Below, piece after piece: positions 5,075 through 6,808 of a stretch of DNA of 6,808 nt. Positions within the stretch are counted from its first letter, which is position 1, and each line of letters begins with the position of its first letter. A program made the translations under genes and the position numbers. Where the stretch lies: positions 1-6,808 of the forward strand of contig DAIEQP010000063.1 in assembly GCA_027347805.1 (NCBI GenBank), in the 5' to 3' direction. The notes under the pieces were generated by a model, which saw only the letters and a list, made by a program, of their open reading frames with translations, was not told the origin of the DNA and did no database searches. This stretch comes from Ignavibacteria bacterium. GTDB taxonomy: Bacteria > Bacteroidota > Ignavibacteria > Ignavibacteriales > Melioribacteraceae.

Positions 5075-6808
5075 TTGAAAACACTTTTTTTAATCCTTTT
5101 TCTATTTTCTTATTTACCTGCCCAGAATAAATTCGATTCTGTACTTGAATCGATGAAAAACAAACCGGATTCCGCACAAATTACCGTACTAAATAATTTT
5201 TGCTGGAGATATAGAAATATAGATCCCGCTCTTGCTATTAAGGCCGGTGAATTGGCTCTAAAATTATGCGATGAATCAAACAATAAAGCTGGTAAATCGA
5301 AAACACTGGGTTATTTAAGCACAATTTACAGAGATCGTGGAGATTACCAAAAGGCAATGAATCTTACTTTGGAAAGTTTGGATCTTTCCATTGCTGGAAC
5401 CGATTGGAAGCAGACAGGATATGCATATAATAATATGGCTTCAATTTATAGATTGATGGGAAATTATCCGCTTGCACTTGAAACAAATTACAAAGGATTG
5501 AAAATTTTTGATGAGCATAATTTTTTAGAGGGAATAGCATTTTGCAAATATAATATTGGACTCATTTATTTAAGACAGGCAAATTTTAAAAAAGCACTGG
5601 AGTATTTTGAAAAAACAGTTTCAATCAGAAAGAAGATTGGTGATAAAAACGGAGAAGCGAAAGCGCTGAGCAGAATTGCGGAATTATATGTTGAATGGGA
5701 AAATTATTCTCGAGCTATTTCAATTTACAATGAAGTTGAATCGGTCTATAATGAAATTAATGATATAAAGAGTTTAATGACCGTCTGGATGGGAAGGGCG
5801 CTTGTATTCGAAAAATTGAATGATTTTAACGGGGCGTTGGCTGAAAGCAAGAAAGCGCTTGCAAATGCAAATTCCTTTAATGATGCCGAAGGTGTAATCA
5901 GGAACAATTGTGTTATAGGATTACTTTATGCAAAACAGGGAAAATATGATGAAGGGCTGAAATGTTTTAATAAAATTAAAGACATGGCGCTTAATTCAAG
6001 CTCATCTTTTCTGCGATTAAATTTTCTCGAAAGTATTTCCAAATTCTATTCGTACGAAAAAGATTATAACAATGCTTATAAATATCTATCAATGTATAAT
6101 TTGTTTAAAGACTCAATTGAACAAAGACAAAAAAACTCGGTAATAGCTGAGGTTGAGGCTTCCTATCTTACAAACAAGCAGGTAAAAGAAAAAGAATTGA
6201 TTCAAAATGATTTGGAGCATCAAAAAAAATTAATGATTTACTGGATTGTAATTCTCTTCGTGTTTCTAATTGTAATTGTAGTAATTGTATTTCTTTATAA
6301 TGCACAGAGAAAAGCGAATGCAATCAAAGATAAACTTTTTGGAATAATAGCACACGATCTTAAAAATCCATTCAGCATTTTAATGAACGCTTCCCAGATT
6401 TTAACTGATAAAGAATGGCAGATCACCCAGCAGGAGAGGGATCAGTATCTTGAAATGATAGCATCATCCAGTAAAAAAACCTATACCCTTCTTGATAATT
6501 TACTCTTTTGGTCGCGGACACAGATTAAAAAGATTTCATTAAACCCGAAAGTGATTGATCTTTATGAAGTTTTGCTAAATACAATCGATCTTGCGAACGA
6601 CCAGGCAATAAATAAAAACATTCTGATTGAAAATAAGGTTTTACCCGCCTGCAATATTTTTGCCGATGAAGAAGTAATAAAACTTGTGGTAAGAAATTTA
6701 ATTACCAATGCAATCAAATTTTCTAATCCAGGCGGCGTTATTATTATTAATGCCTATCGGGAAAATTCCAAGTGCGTGGTATTAGTAGAAGATAATGGAA
6801 TTGGAATT
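5075..6808 (+). CDS. TPR-containing sensor histidine kinase, 3' end beyond the window
   Basis: The frame is open from TTG 5075 to the last base (578 codons, no stop), so the gene is partial only at its 3' end. MKTLFLILFLFSYLPAQ is a signal peptide with cleavage near residues 16-17. Residues about 35-350 are a chain of roughly seven TPR-like helical pairs (for example TIYRDRGDYQKAMN and GLIYLRQANFKKALEYF), probably periplasmic. A Lys/Glu-rich, coiled-coil-like linker (about 360-385) leads to one membrane segment (about 388-408). The cytoplasmic HisKA domain follows, with FGIIAHDLKNPF and phospho-acceptor H427. The ATP-binding domain shows the N-box NLITNAIKF (N541, N545) and the start of the G1 box, EDNGIGI (572-578), where the window ends. 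It should autophosphorylate in response to an unknown signal read by the TPR region. Its response regulator, or a fused receiver or DNA-binding domain, would lie downstream and is not visible. Confidence 0.92.
   Translation, partial: MKTLFLILFLFSYLPAQNKFDSVLESMKNKPDSAQITVLNNFCWRYRNIDPALAIKAGELALKLCDESNNKAGKSKTLGYLSTIYRDRGDYQKAMNLTLESLDLSIAGTDWKQTGYAYNNMASIYRLMGNYPLALETNYKGLKIFDEHNFLEGIAFCKYNIGLIYLRQANFKKALEYFEKTVSIRKKIGDKNGEAKALSRIAELYVEWENYSRAISIYNEVESVYNEINDIKSLMTVWMGRALVFEKLNDFNGALAESKKALANANSFNDAEGVIRNNCVIGLLYAKQGKYDEGLKCFNKIKDMALNSSSSFLRLNFLESISKFYSYEKDYNNAYKYLSMYNLFKDSIEQRQKNSVIAEVEASYLTNKQVKEKELIQNDLEHQKKLMIYWIVILFVFLIVIVVIVFLYNAQRKANAIKDKLFGIIAHDLKNPFSILMNASQILTDKEWQITQQERDQYLEMIASSSKKTYTLLDNLLFWSRTQIKKISLNPKVIDLYEVLLNTIDLANDQAINKNILIENKVLPACNIFADEEVIKLVVRNLITNAIKFSNPGGVIIINAYRENSKCVVLVEDNGIGI

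Noticed and set aside
5044..5130. A short ATG-initiated frame starting at 5044 ahead of the kinase
   Set aside because: It is out of frame with the kinase, has no ribosome binding site and stops soon after the kinase start, so it is unlikely to be a functional leader peptide.

Overview
The window looks like AT-rich chromosomal DNA from a member of the FCB group, most likely Ignavibacteria or Bacteroidota. The reasons are a secreted GH127 enzyme with a Phe/Ile-rich signal peptide, a secreted-TPR sensor kinase of the type common in those phyla, a lipoprotein with a short lipobox, and promoter candidates resembling the TAnnTTTG -7 element of that group. The phylum assignment is inference. No tRNA, rRNA, CRISPR array or mobile element was seen.

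The left arm (1-1921) is on the minus strand. A duplicated-domain lipoprotein of unrecognised function (1040-1921) is followed after 45 bases by an aldo/keto reductase (8-994). They may be co-transcribed.

A 135-base divergent intergenic region (1922-2056) holds a 10-base imperfect dyad and candidate promoter elements on both strands. To its right on the plus strand lies an apparent two-gene unit: a large secreted GH127 beta-L-arabinofuranosidase-type enzyme with a C-terminal beta-sandwich-like extension (2057-4462), then a DinB/YfiT-fold protein 11 bases later (4474-4980). The unit is closed by a clear hairpin terminator with a TTCG apex (4995-5033).

From a TTG start at 5075 to the window edge runs a sensor histidine kinase with a signal peptide, a TPR array, one membrane segment, a HisKA H-box (H427) and an ATP-binding domain cut off just inside its G1 box. 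Its 3' end lies outside the window.

The only obvious metabolic theme is arabinose-containing glycan breakdown by the GH127 protein. No SusC/SusD pair, other glycosidase or sugar permease is present, so a polysaccharide-utilisation locus cannot be claimed from this window. No obviously new multi-gene system was found. The most unusual element is the duplicated-domain lipoprotein, in which the second copy has lost the histidines of a possible metal-binding motif.
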